Assembly: GCA_001779955.1 (NCBI GenBank)
Contig: MFES01000013.1
Coordinates: 11,403-35,564, forward strand
DNA length: 24,162 nt
Direction of reading: 5' to 3'
Source: Candidatus Doudnabacteria bacterium RIFCSPHIGHO2_02_FULL_46_11
GTDB lineage: Bacteria > Patescibacteriota > Doudnabacteria > UBA920 > 2-02-FULL-46-11
Made by a program: the position numbers and the translations under genes. The notes below the pieces were generated by a model that saw only the letters and a program-made list of their open reading frames with translations, was not told the DNA's origin and ran no database searches. Shown in pieces: positions 6,881 through 13,991 of this stretch (within the stretch, counting starts at the first letter, position 1; each line of letters starts with the position of its first letter).

Positions 6881-8209
6881 CTACTCAGTGAATTTCGTTC
6901 GGGATTCATGTTTTAAATAAGCAAGGGTTATCGGAATAAAAATAATAAACCAAAATATATAGCTTAAATCATTTTTAAAGTAAGGCGTGTCGAGCAGTCC
7001 ATGTCCCAAAGTGGCAATCATGGCCGCAGCCGCGCCGTTCGCCAGGCCGGGCGAATATAATCTTACCGACCAATAAAGCTTAAAGAAATACCCGGCCAAA
7101 AGCAAAAACGCGAGCAGGCCAATTATGCCCGAATCCGTCCAGAAATCCAAAAAGATATTGTGGGCATGGATCATTAAAGGTTCCAAAGGCTCGCCGCCTA
7201 TGGCCTCGTGCGCGTACCGCAGGTAACCTTTGTCATAGTTGCCCAAACCCAAGCCCGCTAAAGGTTGCTTTTTAATTATAAAAACCGCTGTTTGCCAGAG
7301 CTCGGCGCGGCCTCGAAAAGAACTTAGACCCTCGCGGTCAAAAAAGTCCCTCTGGAATTTAGCCGAGCCGAAACTTGAAGCGGCCACGAGCAACAGAATT
7401 ACGGCGAGCGCGGCGCCGATTAAAATGATGGTTTTCCGGTTCCTCATCTTGCCGAAAGCAAAGGCGCCAAACAGCCAAATCACGGCAAGCGTTAAACCGA
7501 CAAAACCGCCGTAGGAAAAAGTTAAATAAAAAGCGACCAAATTTAAAGCAAGCGAGGCTAAAAGCAAACTCAAAATAATGACCTGCCGCCAAACATCACG
7601 CACGAATGCCAAAACGGCAATGACCATGGCAATAATCGGCGCAAGGAGCATAGCCAGGTAATTAGGCGACTCAAAAATTGAATCAGCTCGCGTACCAATA
7701 GTGCTGTAAGCGTCAAAAGTAGAAAAATATTCAACAATGCCAAGACCCGACAAAACCGCCGCGCCTACCGAAAACCCGGCAATAACTTTAATGATATCGC
7801 CGCCGCCGCGGCTAACCAAAAAAAACAAAACGCCAAAAATTAAAGGGTCAAGATACCAGCCCTTAAGCACGCCGAGGCTCCTTTCAAAGTCAACGCTAAA
7901 AAGGGTGGCAATTAAAGCGGCCGCAAAAAATAGGCCGACGCTGATGACAACCCCGCAACGCTCACGCCAAACAAAAATCATCTTTTCTTTTACGGCGCGG
8001 CGCAATTCAGCATCAAGCGCTATCCGCGCGACAATAGCCAAGGCGACAGAATAAGTGGCTAACTCCAAAATACTCGTGGGAATGCCGTAAAGCTGAAACC
8101 TTATCAAAAAAGCCGGCAATATCGCCGATAAAAAAACCAGCCCGGCTAAAGGCGCAAGCAGGGTCAGTGAGAATGCGGCAGAAATAAAAAGCGGCAATAG
8201 AAGAAACAT
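6881..8209 (-). CDS. O-antigen ligase/polymerase-like membrane protein (Wzy_C)
   Basis: 442 residues, largely hydrophobic with about 11-12 predicted helices. The Wzy_C/WaaL-type region runs from GRAELWQTAVFIIKKQPLAG through a large loop ending in HAHNIFLDFWTDSGIIGLLA, where the histidine pair is the typical ligase/polymerase motif. Such proteins join or polymerise undecaprenyl-linked glycans outside the membrane, or transfer them to protein. It ends in TAG. GGCGGGTGA just before the ATG is a weak SD-like stretch, unusual for a native gene here. Ligase, polymerase and protein O-glycosylase functions cannot be separated by sequence. Confidence 0.88.
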   Translation of the reverse strand: MFLLLPLFISAAFSLTLLAPLAGLVFLSAILPAFLIRFQLYGIPTSILELATYSVALAIVARIALDAELRRAVKEKMIFVWRERCGVVISVGLFFAAALIATLFSVDFERSLGVLKGWYLDPLIFGVLFFLVSRGGGDIIKVIAGFSVGAAVLSGLGIVEYFSTFDAYSTIGTRADSIFESPNYLAMLLAPIIAMVIAVLAFVRDVWRQVIILSLLLASLALNLVAFYLTFSYGGFVGLTLAVIWLFGAFAFGKMRNRKTIILIGAALAVILLLVAASSFGSAKFQRDFFDREGLSSFRGRAELWQTAVFIIKKQPLAGLGLGNYDKGYLRYAHEAIGGEPLEPLMIHAHNIFLDFWTDSGIIGLLAFLLLAGYFFKLYWSVRLYSPGLANGAAAAMIATLGHGLLDTPYFKNDLSYIFWFIIFIPITLAYLKHESRTKFTE

Positions 8210-8318
8210 TCACCCGCCTAAATTTTCGACAAAACCACGCAGAGAGCTGAATGGATATGCCAGTTAATACTCAATTTTTTGGAATAAGATATATTCAAGA
8301 AAAATTTTGGTTGGTAAA

Positions 8319-9920
8319 TTATTCGCTCCCCAAAAGGATCGCCAAATTTATAAAAAAGAAAGTCAGCGGTTCATCGTCGGTTAAAAACACCGAGTCAAAC
8401 ATACTATGGCCCAAAACCCACAAAATTGCCACGCCTAGCCAAAGGGCGAAAAGCCCGCGAGGAAAAATCCCGTTCTCCCCTATTTTCGATTTTATCAGCT
8501 CATAAATCCTTTTGGCCAGTACCCACAAAAAAAGCAAAAAGAAAACAAGGCCGATGATGCCGCTTTCAACCAAAACCTGAAGCAATATGTTATGCGCGGA
8601 AATATTGTGCCGCGGCGAGTTAACAAAGGCTTCTTTAGATTCTCGAATTTCCTCAAAAGTCCGGGTCGATCCTTCGGCCTCAAAAACCCTGGCATAATTT
8701 CCCGCCCCTACCCCAAACACCGGCCGGTCTTTAAAACTTTCAAAACTTTGCTTCCAAATTATCAGCCGGGTTTTATTGCTTTCGTAATCCAGATCTATGC
8801 CAGCCCGAGTTCGGTCAAAAAGGCTGCCGCCATGCCTTTCGTAAAGAGAAAATTGATTGATGCCGAATTGTAACAGCGGGGATATGATTAAAATGAGGAA
8901 AAACACGACAATCGCATAGACCGCTTTCTTAAAAATGAACTTGCTTATTTTCTTGAATAAATAAAATACGAACAAAAGAACAAGCGGCACAAACAGGCCC
9001 ACCACCGTGGCCCGAACATAAGTTAAGGCTGCAGCCAAAAGCACCGTCCAAAGAGCGACGGTCCACATTTTTTTTTGCTTAGGCTTTGCTGAAATTTCGC
9101 GCAAAACCAATAAGGCCGGCGCCGTTAAAAGACAAATTTGGGCAAAAACCTGCGAACCCGGAAATAGGGAAAACATACGAAGGTTGGGCAAACGATCCGG
9201 GAAGTAAGCAAACCAAGTGTTGGCCTCACTTGATAACCGCCCGTATTCCAAGCCGTAAATTACCGGTATGACCGAATTGGCCCAGTACTGCCAAAAAAAT
9301 AGCGAATCGGTGCGCAGAAAAAATAACAACTGCGCAAAACCGGCGGCCACAAAAGTCAGCCCTGATAAGGCAAAATCTTTTATCAGCGCGCGTTTATCTA
9401 AATCGGAATTAATTATTAATCTGCCGGTCAGAAATATGCCGTATAAAGTGAAATAAGTAACGGCCTGCTTTATGGCCGGAGCCAGGAAACCGTGGTTAAA
9501 AATTAAAACCGCCAGGCTTACTCCTAAAAAAGCGAAAAACGCATAATCTATTTTGGTCAGGCGGAAAAAATCAGCGGTTGCCCGGTAGCCCTTTTTCAGA
9601 CTATGCCAAAATTCATCACGCCTGTAAAAAATCGCGATTAAGAAAACTTCAAAAATTAAAATGCGCCAGGTTTGGAATTTATCGTATTCATTAAGCGGCA
9701 GGGCTATAACCCAGGGCAGGGACAATACAAAAAACCGCATGGCTTGAAGCGGGTTTAAAACAAGCATAAAAAGCATTATACCGGCGGTCAGATAAAACGA
9801 GGACGCCCGCGGCATAAGGCCGAGAAACATCAATATAACGACAGCCGCCTCTAAAATCACGGCAGAATAAAGATATTTGTCCCTACGAAAATACTCTAAA
9901 AATTTATTAAAAAACGGCAA
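8319..9920 (-). CDS. O-antigen ligase/polymerase-like membrane protein (Wzy_C)
   Basis: 533 residues with many membrane helices. The Wzy_C segment has RLIIWKQSFESFKDRPVFGV, then GAGNYARVFE, a hydrophilic loop, and the motif SAHNILLQVLVESGIIGLVF. It is paralogous in type to the gene at 6881, and the pair could polymerise and attach one glycan or serve two glycans. The only start that includes the first helix is TTG at 9920; the next methionines lie inside the first membrane helix, so TTG is accepted. It is divergent from the glycosyltransferase at 9968, with the two promoters sharing about 47 bases. CATAAT and TATTAT on the minus strand are candidate -10 boxes. Confidence 0.87.
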   Translation of the reverse strand: MPFFNKFLEYFRRDKYLYSAVILEAAVVILMFLGLMPRASSFYLTAGIMLFMLVLNPLQAMRFFVLSLPWVIALPLNEYDKFQTWRILIFEVFLIAIFYRRDEFWHSLKKGYRATADFFRLTKIDYAFFAFLGVSLAVLIFNHGFLAPAIKQAVTYFTLYGIFLTGRLIINSDLDKRALIKDFALSGLTFVAAGFAQLLFFLRTDSLFFWQYWANSVIPVIYGLEYGRLSSEANTWFAYFPDRLPNLRMFSLFPGSQVFAQICLLTAPALLVLREISAKPKQKKMWTVALWTVLLAAALTYVRATVVGLFVPLVLLFVFYLFKKISKFIFKKAVYAIVVFFLILIISPLLQFGINQFSLYERHGGSLFDRTRAGIDLDYESNKTRLIIWKQSFESFKDRPVFGVGAGNYARVFEAEGSTRTFEEIRESKEAFVNSPRHNISAHNILLQVLVESGIIGLVFFLLFLWVLAKRIYELIKSKIGENGIFPRGLFALWLGVAILWVLGHSMFDSVFLTDDEPLTFFFINLAILLGSE

Positions 9921-9930
9921 TTTTTCAGAT

Positions 9931-9959
9931 TTAGCTTAATCAAGTATTATGCTTATAAT
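9931..9959 (+). promoter_or_regulatory. Promoter of the split glycosyltransferase
   Basis: TATAAT at 9954-9959 is a perfect -10 box; the -35 at 9931-9936 (TTAGCT) is weak. RNA would start near 9966, two bases before the ATG, so the message is effectively leaderless. Confidence 0.5.
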
Positions 9960-9967
9960 ATCACGAA

Positions 9968-10669
9968 ATGAAATTCCTCGATAAATACAAAAATCTTGCC
10001 GCTATTTATAACAATCCGGCAAGGCTATTGTTCGGCAATTTTGCCGGCTGGCTGGGTTGGACTTTCGAGCTTAAAAATTTGTCAGCTGAAACCTTAACCG
10101 ATTTGCCCGCCAAAGCCGAAACAAGCAAAACCGAACATCTGCTCATTGTCGTTCACCAAAACCCGTTCCGCCTGATCGGCGGCATAGAAGAAGAAACTAT
10201 CAAGCTTATAAAAAAATATGGAAATAAAATCCCCATATTGCTTTATTTTTTTGACCCTGAAAAAAAACTTTTTTGCTTATGCCTAATTAAAGGCAGGGCG
10301 GTGGGAAAAGTAATAAAATTCGCCGAAACAGAACCAAGCCGCATACTTAATTGGATAATCGGCAACTTCGCTGTCAAGACCGCAGTGATTGAAAGTTTGA
10401 TCAATCATAATCTTGCCTACACCAAGGCTTTTAGCGACCAGCAAATACCGGCGGTTTTGCTGGTCCACGATTTTTATTATTTATACTTCAATCCCCGCCC
10501 GCGGGTTTTGGGTTCAGAAGTTCCGGAACAGCTGCGAACTTGGTGGCGGGAAATAATGGAAATTCAAGACCTGTCCGTTGTTTTTAATTCAGAATTTACT
10601 CGCAATGAATATGAAAAGGTCTTGAACCTGCCTAACAATAAAGAGCCGATAGTTTCCTACCCGATATAG
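9968..10669 (+). CDS. Glycosyltransferase, N-terminal half (split gene)
   Basis: 233 residues resembling the acceptor-side Rossmann domain of a GT4-type enzyme: HLLIVVHQNPFRLIGGIEEE at about 57-76, a hydrophobic strand region, VLLVHDFYYLYFNPRPRVLG at about 163-182 and VVFNSEFTRNEYEKVL near the end, where GT4 proteins pass into the linker before the second domain. The reading frame stops at TAG. The matching second domain begins at 10733 in the same frame, 63 nt later, after a palindrome. It therefore looks like one gene broken by an insertion, or two chains that assemble. The donor-binding half is missing here, so alone it should not be active. Confidence 0.75.
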   Translation: MKFLDKYKNLAAIYNNPARLLFGNFAGWLGWTFELKNLSAETLTDLPAKAETSKTEHLLIVVHQNPFRLIGGIEEETIKLIKKYGNKIPILLYFFDPEKKLFCLCLIKGRAVGKVIKFAETEPSRILNWIIGNFAVKTAVIESLINHNLAYTKAFSDQQIPAVLLVHDFYYLYFNPRPRVLGSEVPEQLRTWWREIMEIQDLSVVFNSEFTRNEYEKVLNLPNNKEPIVSYPI

Positions 10670-10681
10670 ACCGCAATCATG

Positions 10682-10719
10682 ATTATGAAATTTTATGTAT
10701 ATACATAAAATTTCATAAT
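10682..10719. repeat. Perfect 38-nt palindrome splitting a glycosyltransferase
   Basis: 19 of 19 base pairs match around the centre TATATA, in AT-rich sequence. It sits in the 63-nt gap between the two in-frame halves of the glycosyltransferase and includes one of the gap's in-frame stop codons. It has no loop, so as RNA it would form a long hairpin. It is not followed by a T-run. No second copy was seen in the window. Confidence 0.7.
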
Positions 10720-10732
10720 TTAACAGAATAAT

Positions 10733-11248
10733 ATGCACATTACGTTTTTAGGGAATTTTTTTGAAGACAAAGGAAGCCTGATATTCAAACAGGTTGTTTT
10801 GTCACTTGGCAATGAACACAAGTGGTTTATTTTTGGCCGGGTGGCTGACAAAAAATCATTTTCAGAAATAAAAAATAAATTATCGCTAGTTTATCCATAC
10901 CGAAAAAAGGAGTTGTCTAAAATGCTTTTAGAAAATAAAATTGATTTAGTTTTGTTTTTAAGTGTTTGGCCGGAAACTTTTTCTAAAACTTTTTTTGAAA
11001 GCGTTGAAAACGAGCTGCCCATTATAGGCTTCAATGTCGGTTTCCCGTATTATAAATTCCCTAACTATTCTGGTTTTGTTGATCTAAGTAGCGGCGCTGA
11101 AGGGATAATACAAAAAATAAATTCCACATCCGCCAGCTGGCGGATTGCGGAACTGAAAACTGAAATAAAAAAAATAAAATCTGAATTCTTACCTCAAGCC
11201 AAACACTCCGCCGAAAAAAAATACGAACTGATAGAAAGGTTACTTTAA
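10733..11248 (+). CDS. Glycosyltransferase, C-terminal half (split gene)
   Basis: 171 residues corresponding to the donor-binding domain of a GT4 enzyme. HITFLGNFFEDKGSLIFKQV at the start matches the usual GR..EKG strand-helix opening, and PETFSKTFFESVENELPIIG holds the E-x7-E motif that contacts the nucleotide sugar. The start lacks any SD and lies 63 nt after the stop of the first half, in frame, so independent initiation looks weak. Motifs are intact, which argues for a recent break, recoding, or assembly from two chains. It converges on a GC-rich cassette whose terminator begins seven bases after its TAA stop. Confidence 0.72.
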   Translation: MHITFLGNFFEDKGSLIFKQVVLSLGNEHKWFIFGRVADKKSFSEIKNKLSLVYPYRKKELSKMLLENKIDLVLFLSVWPETFSKTFFESVENELPIIGFNVGFPYYKFPNYSGFVDLSSGAEGIIQKINSTSASWRIAELKTEIKKIKSEFLPQAKHSAEKKYELIERLL

Positions 11249-11283
11249 CAAAATGAGCCCCGCACAACGTGAGCGCGGGGCTC
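11246..11283 (-). terminator. Intrinsic terminator of cassette 2
   Basis: A 9-bp GC stem GAGCCCCGC/GCGGGGCTC (11255-11263, 11275-11283) is followed on the minus strand by ATTTTGTT. It ends the small gene at 11305 and abuts the converging glycosyltransferase fragment. Confidence 0.75.
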
Positions 11284-11304
11284 GTTCGTCGCGCGGGGCG
11301 GCTG

Positions 11305-11595
11305 TCAGTCGACAGAGAACTCGGAGGCATCGCGGGCCCTGATCATGATCAGGCGGCGACCAGATCTGGAACAAACCCACTGTCCCCCCGAGCAATAGCC
11401 CCAGTGATGCGTATTCGTAAGCTGGGTGGCGAACAGGATTTCCGCATCCCGGCCACGAGTGATGTAGCCTTCCACACCAGTGACCACCCCGCCTTTCATC
11501 GTGAGCGTGCTCAAATCGAACCAGATCACGACGAGGTCCGCATCCCTTGCGGATTGGGGTTCACCCCGCTCCTTAACTGAACTCCCCGTAACCAT
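11305..11595 (-). CDS. Small GC-rich cassette gene 2, unknown function
   Basis: A 96-residue protein that I do not recognise. It has a negatively and positively charged start, then alternating hydrophobic segments (DADLVVIWFDLSTLTMKGGV, GVEGYITRGRDAEILFATQL) that look like a small beta-rich fold, two cysteines in GYCSGGQWVC and an arginine-rich end. No signal peptide is seen, so it is probably cytoplasmic. ATG at 11595 is chosen because AGGGAGG (11601-11607) lies 5 bases upstream; ATG at 11598 is the alternative. It has its own promoter with a dyad in the spacer, its own terminator, higher GC than its neighbours and a TGA stop. Structured element copy B lies upstream, beyond a terminator. The overall arrangement matches cassettes 1 and 3. 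Confidence 0.6.
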   Translation of the reverse strand: MVTGSSVKERGEPQSARDADLVVIWFDLSTLTMKGGVVTGVEGYITRGRDAEILFATQLTNTHHWGYCSGGQWVCSRSGRRLIMIRARDASEFSVD

Positions 11596-11661
11596 CATAA
11601 CCTCCCTGTTCATCCTGCTACCGGCAGGACATTCGGCCGCTTTCGCGATTGTAAACAAAAT

Positions 11662-11690
11662 ATAGTATCACGTGATAATCAAGCTGTCAA
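11662..11690 (-). promoter_or_regulatory. Promoter of cassette 2 with spacer palindrome
   Basis: On the minus strand it reads TTGACA (11685-11690), 17 bases, TACTAT (11662-11667). The spacer and -10 edge contain the perfect 12-base palindrome TATCACGTGATA, a likely regulator site. The leader is about 60 nt, with an SD before the start at 11595. Confidence 0.7.
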
Positions 11691-11696
11691 ACCTAA

Positions 11697-11733
11697 ACTA
11701 AAAAAGCCCCTCTTTACAGGGGGTTTTCTTCTT
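11697..11733. terminator. Bidirectional intrinsic terminator
   Basis: The stem CCCCT/AGGGG (11707-11711, 11718-11722) has CTTTTTTAG after it on the minus strand and TTTTCTTCTTT after it on the plus strand. It would end minus-strand transcripts that run through the gene at 11976 and element B, isolating them from cassette 2. Confidence 0.65.
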
Positions 11734-11749
11734 TACGCCCCCCAACAGA

Positions 11750-11945
11750 AATGGAAGCCAGTATGTTCCCTGTTTCTCCTCATTCAAAAAGGAAAGGTTA
11801 CGGTGAGAAAAATATCCCGCAGGCCCCGCCGCTTGGTCAAAGGCGGGGCCGAGGAAGAAGAAAAGCAACCTGCCCCGACGCTTGGGTCGGGGTACCGACA
11901 CGAAGTCGTCGGTGCAGGAGGGAGTCTATTCTGGTTTTTCGAAAG
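11750..11945. other. Structured repeat element, copy B
   Basis: Shared plus-strand blocks: ATGGAAGCCAG (11751-11761), GAGAAAAA (11805-11812), TCCCGCA (11815-11821), helix GGCCCCGCC/GGCGGGGCC (11822-11830, 11842-11850), GA, GGA, then hairpin CCCCGAC/GTCGGGG (11873-11879, 11886-11892), hairpin ACCGAC/GTCGGT (11894-11899, 11908-11913) and TATTCTGGTTTTTCG (11927-11941). The last block pairs with GAGAAAAA. The inner helix differs in sequence from copies A and C but stays fully paired. It lies between the stop of the gene at 11976 and the terminator at 11697-11733, so it would be in that gene's 3' UTR if read from the minus strand. Confidence 0.65.
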
Positions 11946-11975
11946 GTATTATTGCGAACTTATAATTCCAGCACC

Positions 11976-13880
11976 TTACTTCACAATCACTTCCCCTTTT
12001 TCAAATACAGCGACATCTGCCGGATCTAATACCACTACATTTGAGAATTTAAACTTTCGTGCAACAAAAGCCTCATAGCTTATTGGTCGCAGTTGCCCAT
12101 TTTCAACCAAATACACTGTTTGGCTATCTGACGCTCTAAGTAACGTCCCATTGGCTGGCGGGAACGAATAAACGGCCTGCGGCAAACTATCAAGCTCGTG
12201 CGAACTTAAAATCATAATCGGTTGGAGGTATAATTTTCGTAAATTGAATACCGCCGCGGTAACATGGGCCTTTGCTCCACCGCTTACCATGTAAATCGCC
12301 GGATGATCCACGAGCTTTACTAACGTATTATCTTGCGGAGCTACAGGCAAGCCAACGGTCAACGCATTCATTTCTTCATCAGACAAAACTACAACACTGG
12401 CAAAAGAGTATTGCCTCTGCACGAAAACATTGTAAGAGAAAATCCTTTTCGTTCCGTTCTCAACCAAGTAAACTGCCGGACCTGAACCGCGAACAATAGT
12501 GCCGTCAGAAGGAGGTAAAAGCGGTCCGTTTGGTATTTCCGAAACTTCCGCCGGCGGCAAAAGCGCGACATCGGCAAAGTTTAATTTGCGCTGAATAAAG
12601 ACAGCATAAGTTATCGGCCGCTTAACCCCGCCCAAGATCATAAACACGGTCGGATTATCCGAAGCTTTAATTAAAGTATTTTCAAGCGGCAACAAAATCG
12701 AGCCTAAATCGTAACTCTGCACTTCGGCCTGCGGGAGCGTTACCGCGGCGGCAATATTCAATCCCCTTTGCTTGGCCGTGAAGTCCGTTATTTTGCGGCG
12801 CTTGCCTTCTTCAATTAAATAATAAACCGTCTCGGCGTCTGATTTGATGATCGTTCCGTCTTTCGGCAGATACCTTGAGCCTTCAATGTATGAAGCAAAC
12901 TCGGTGGGCGAAACGACAATAGGGTTTGATATGTTTATACCCCTCTGCTGGGCAACAAAAGTAGAAAAAGTCCGGCGCAGGCCGTTGTCAATTACCCAAA
13001 GCGTGGAATCGCTAGATAATTTTATGACCGTGCCGTTGGGGTATCTAAACCATTCGTTGTAAAACCGCCAAAAATTATAATTGCCGTTAAAAACGTGCGG
13101 CGTATAGCGGTAAAGCGCGGTGGTCGCAAAATTTTTGAGAGTTATGGTTTGTATTGCTTGAACTCCGGCAAAACCGCCAAGAGTATTTTGGAAAATAACA
13201 GTGTCGTTTATTCGTGAAGCCCTTACAAACGGCCCGCTGCCAAAGGCTTGATTCTGCGCATCAATTAACGGACCCCGGCCAACGCGCGTGCCGTTAACTT
13301 CATGGCTAAAACTTTTAGATAAAGATTTTGCCGCGCCTAGCCAGCGGTCGCCAGCTACATCCAACGTGCCGAAAAACTGCCCGTAAAAAGACAGAAACGA
13401 GGCCTGACAGGGCTGACTGTCCGGACAGCCGTAGCCAAGAGCCCGATCTAAGGCTCTTTGTAAATCAGCGTCGGTCGTAAAATTTTTGGTAATAAGGCTC
13501 TGTTCTTTTTGCAGGGTAACAATCAAAACCTGCGGATTAAGGCCGGCGCCAAGTGCCGCATCATAAATTAACTCGGCCGCGGTGCGAAGCCTGCCCAAGT
13601 TTGGCCTAATATCTTCTAGCGCGGTTTTTAAGGCAACATCCGCCGGCTCGCGAAGCTTTGTTAAAAATACCGGATCAGTATTAGCCAGTACCGAACCTCG
13701 GCTTTCCAAAAATTGCTGTACGCCGGTGCTACTGCCAAAAGTACCCGTATCGGCAAAGGCCGCGTCGCTGATTAAAAACCCTGGATCAAAGCTTGGATTT
13801 ATTGCTTCCTGGGCAAAGGAAATAGTCGGTAGAAAAAAGGCGGCAATAATTATTGAAGATAGTATTTTTTTAATAAACAT
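11976..13880 (-). CDS. Exported lysozyme-like/hemagglutinin-related protein with six tail repeats
   Basis: 634 residues. A signal peptide spans 1-23 (cleavage near SFA-QE). Residues about 85-275 resemble the hemagglutinin-related family of Actinobacteria and Patescibacteria: LNPQVLIVTLQKEQSLITK, GYGCPDSQPC, FATTALYRYTPHVFNGNYNF. The Glu in QKEQ is placed like a lytic transglycosylase catalytic residue, so peptidoglycan cleavage is possible. Residues about 281-634 are six repeats of about 58-60 residues with the pattern GT-hydrophobic-[KR]...VY.[IV]..G.[KR]R.[IF]....F..R, shared with the subtilase at 13990. The repeats may bind the cell surface or another protein. There is no SD. The AT-rich repeat at 13888-13991 fills the upstream gap. 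The family-level call is moderate; activity is unproven. Confidence 0.78.
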   Translation of the reverse strand: MFIKKILSSIIIAAFFLPTISFAQEAINPSFDPGFLISDAAFADTGTFGSSTGVQQFLESRGSVLANTDPVFLTKLREPADVALKTALEDIRPNLGRLRTAAELIYDAALGAGLNPQVLIVTLQKEQSLITKNFTTDADLQRALDRALGYGCPDSQPCQASFLSFYGQFFGTLDVAGDRWLGAAKSLSKSFSHEVNGTRVGRGPLIDAQNQAFGSGPFVRASRINDTVIFQNTLGGFAGVQAIQTITLKNFATTALYRYTPHVFNGNYNFWRFYNEWFRYPNGTVIKLSSDSTLWVIDNGLRRTFSTFVAQQRGINISNPIVVSPTEFASYIEGSRYLPKDGTIIKSDAETVYYLIEEGKRRKITDFTAKQRGLNIAAAVTLPQAEVQSYDLGSILLPLENTLIKASDNPTVFMILGGVKRPITYAVFIQRKLNFADVALLPPAEVSEIPNGPLLPPSDGTIVRGSGPAVYLVENGTKRIFSYNVFVQRQYSFASVVVLSDEEMNALTVGLPVAPQDNTLVKLVDHPAIYMVSGGAKAHVTAAVFNLRKLYLQPIMILSSHELDSLPQAVYSFPPANGTLLRASDSQTVYLVENGQLRPISYEAFVARKFKFSNVVVLDPADVAVFEKGEVIVK

Positions 13881-13887
13881 CTAATAA

Positions 13888-13991
13888 TTTAACAATTTCT
13901 AATTTTCAATTCCTAAACAATTTCTCAATGTTTAAAAAATTCTGAAATTAAATCATTGTTTGAAAATTTTAAATTGAAAATTGAAAAATTT
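13888..13991. repeat. AT-rich imperfect palindromic repeat, copy 1
   Basis: The sequence is built from words such as AATTTTCAATT and AATTGAAAATTG in inverted order, with AAACAATTT and CATTGTTT nearer the centre. It is similar in make-up to 16898-17010. It runs into the stop codon of the subtilase gene and fills the whole gap between two genes, as a small non-autonomous repeat would. Confidence 0.55.

Noticed and set aside
10667..10735. Stop-codon reassignment explaining the split glycosyltransferase
   Set aside because: The in-frame stops are TAG and TAA, which serve as normal stops throughout the native genes, so recoding of these codons is not plausible.
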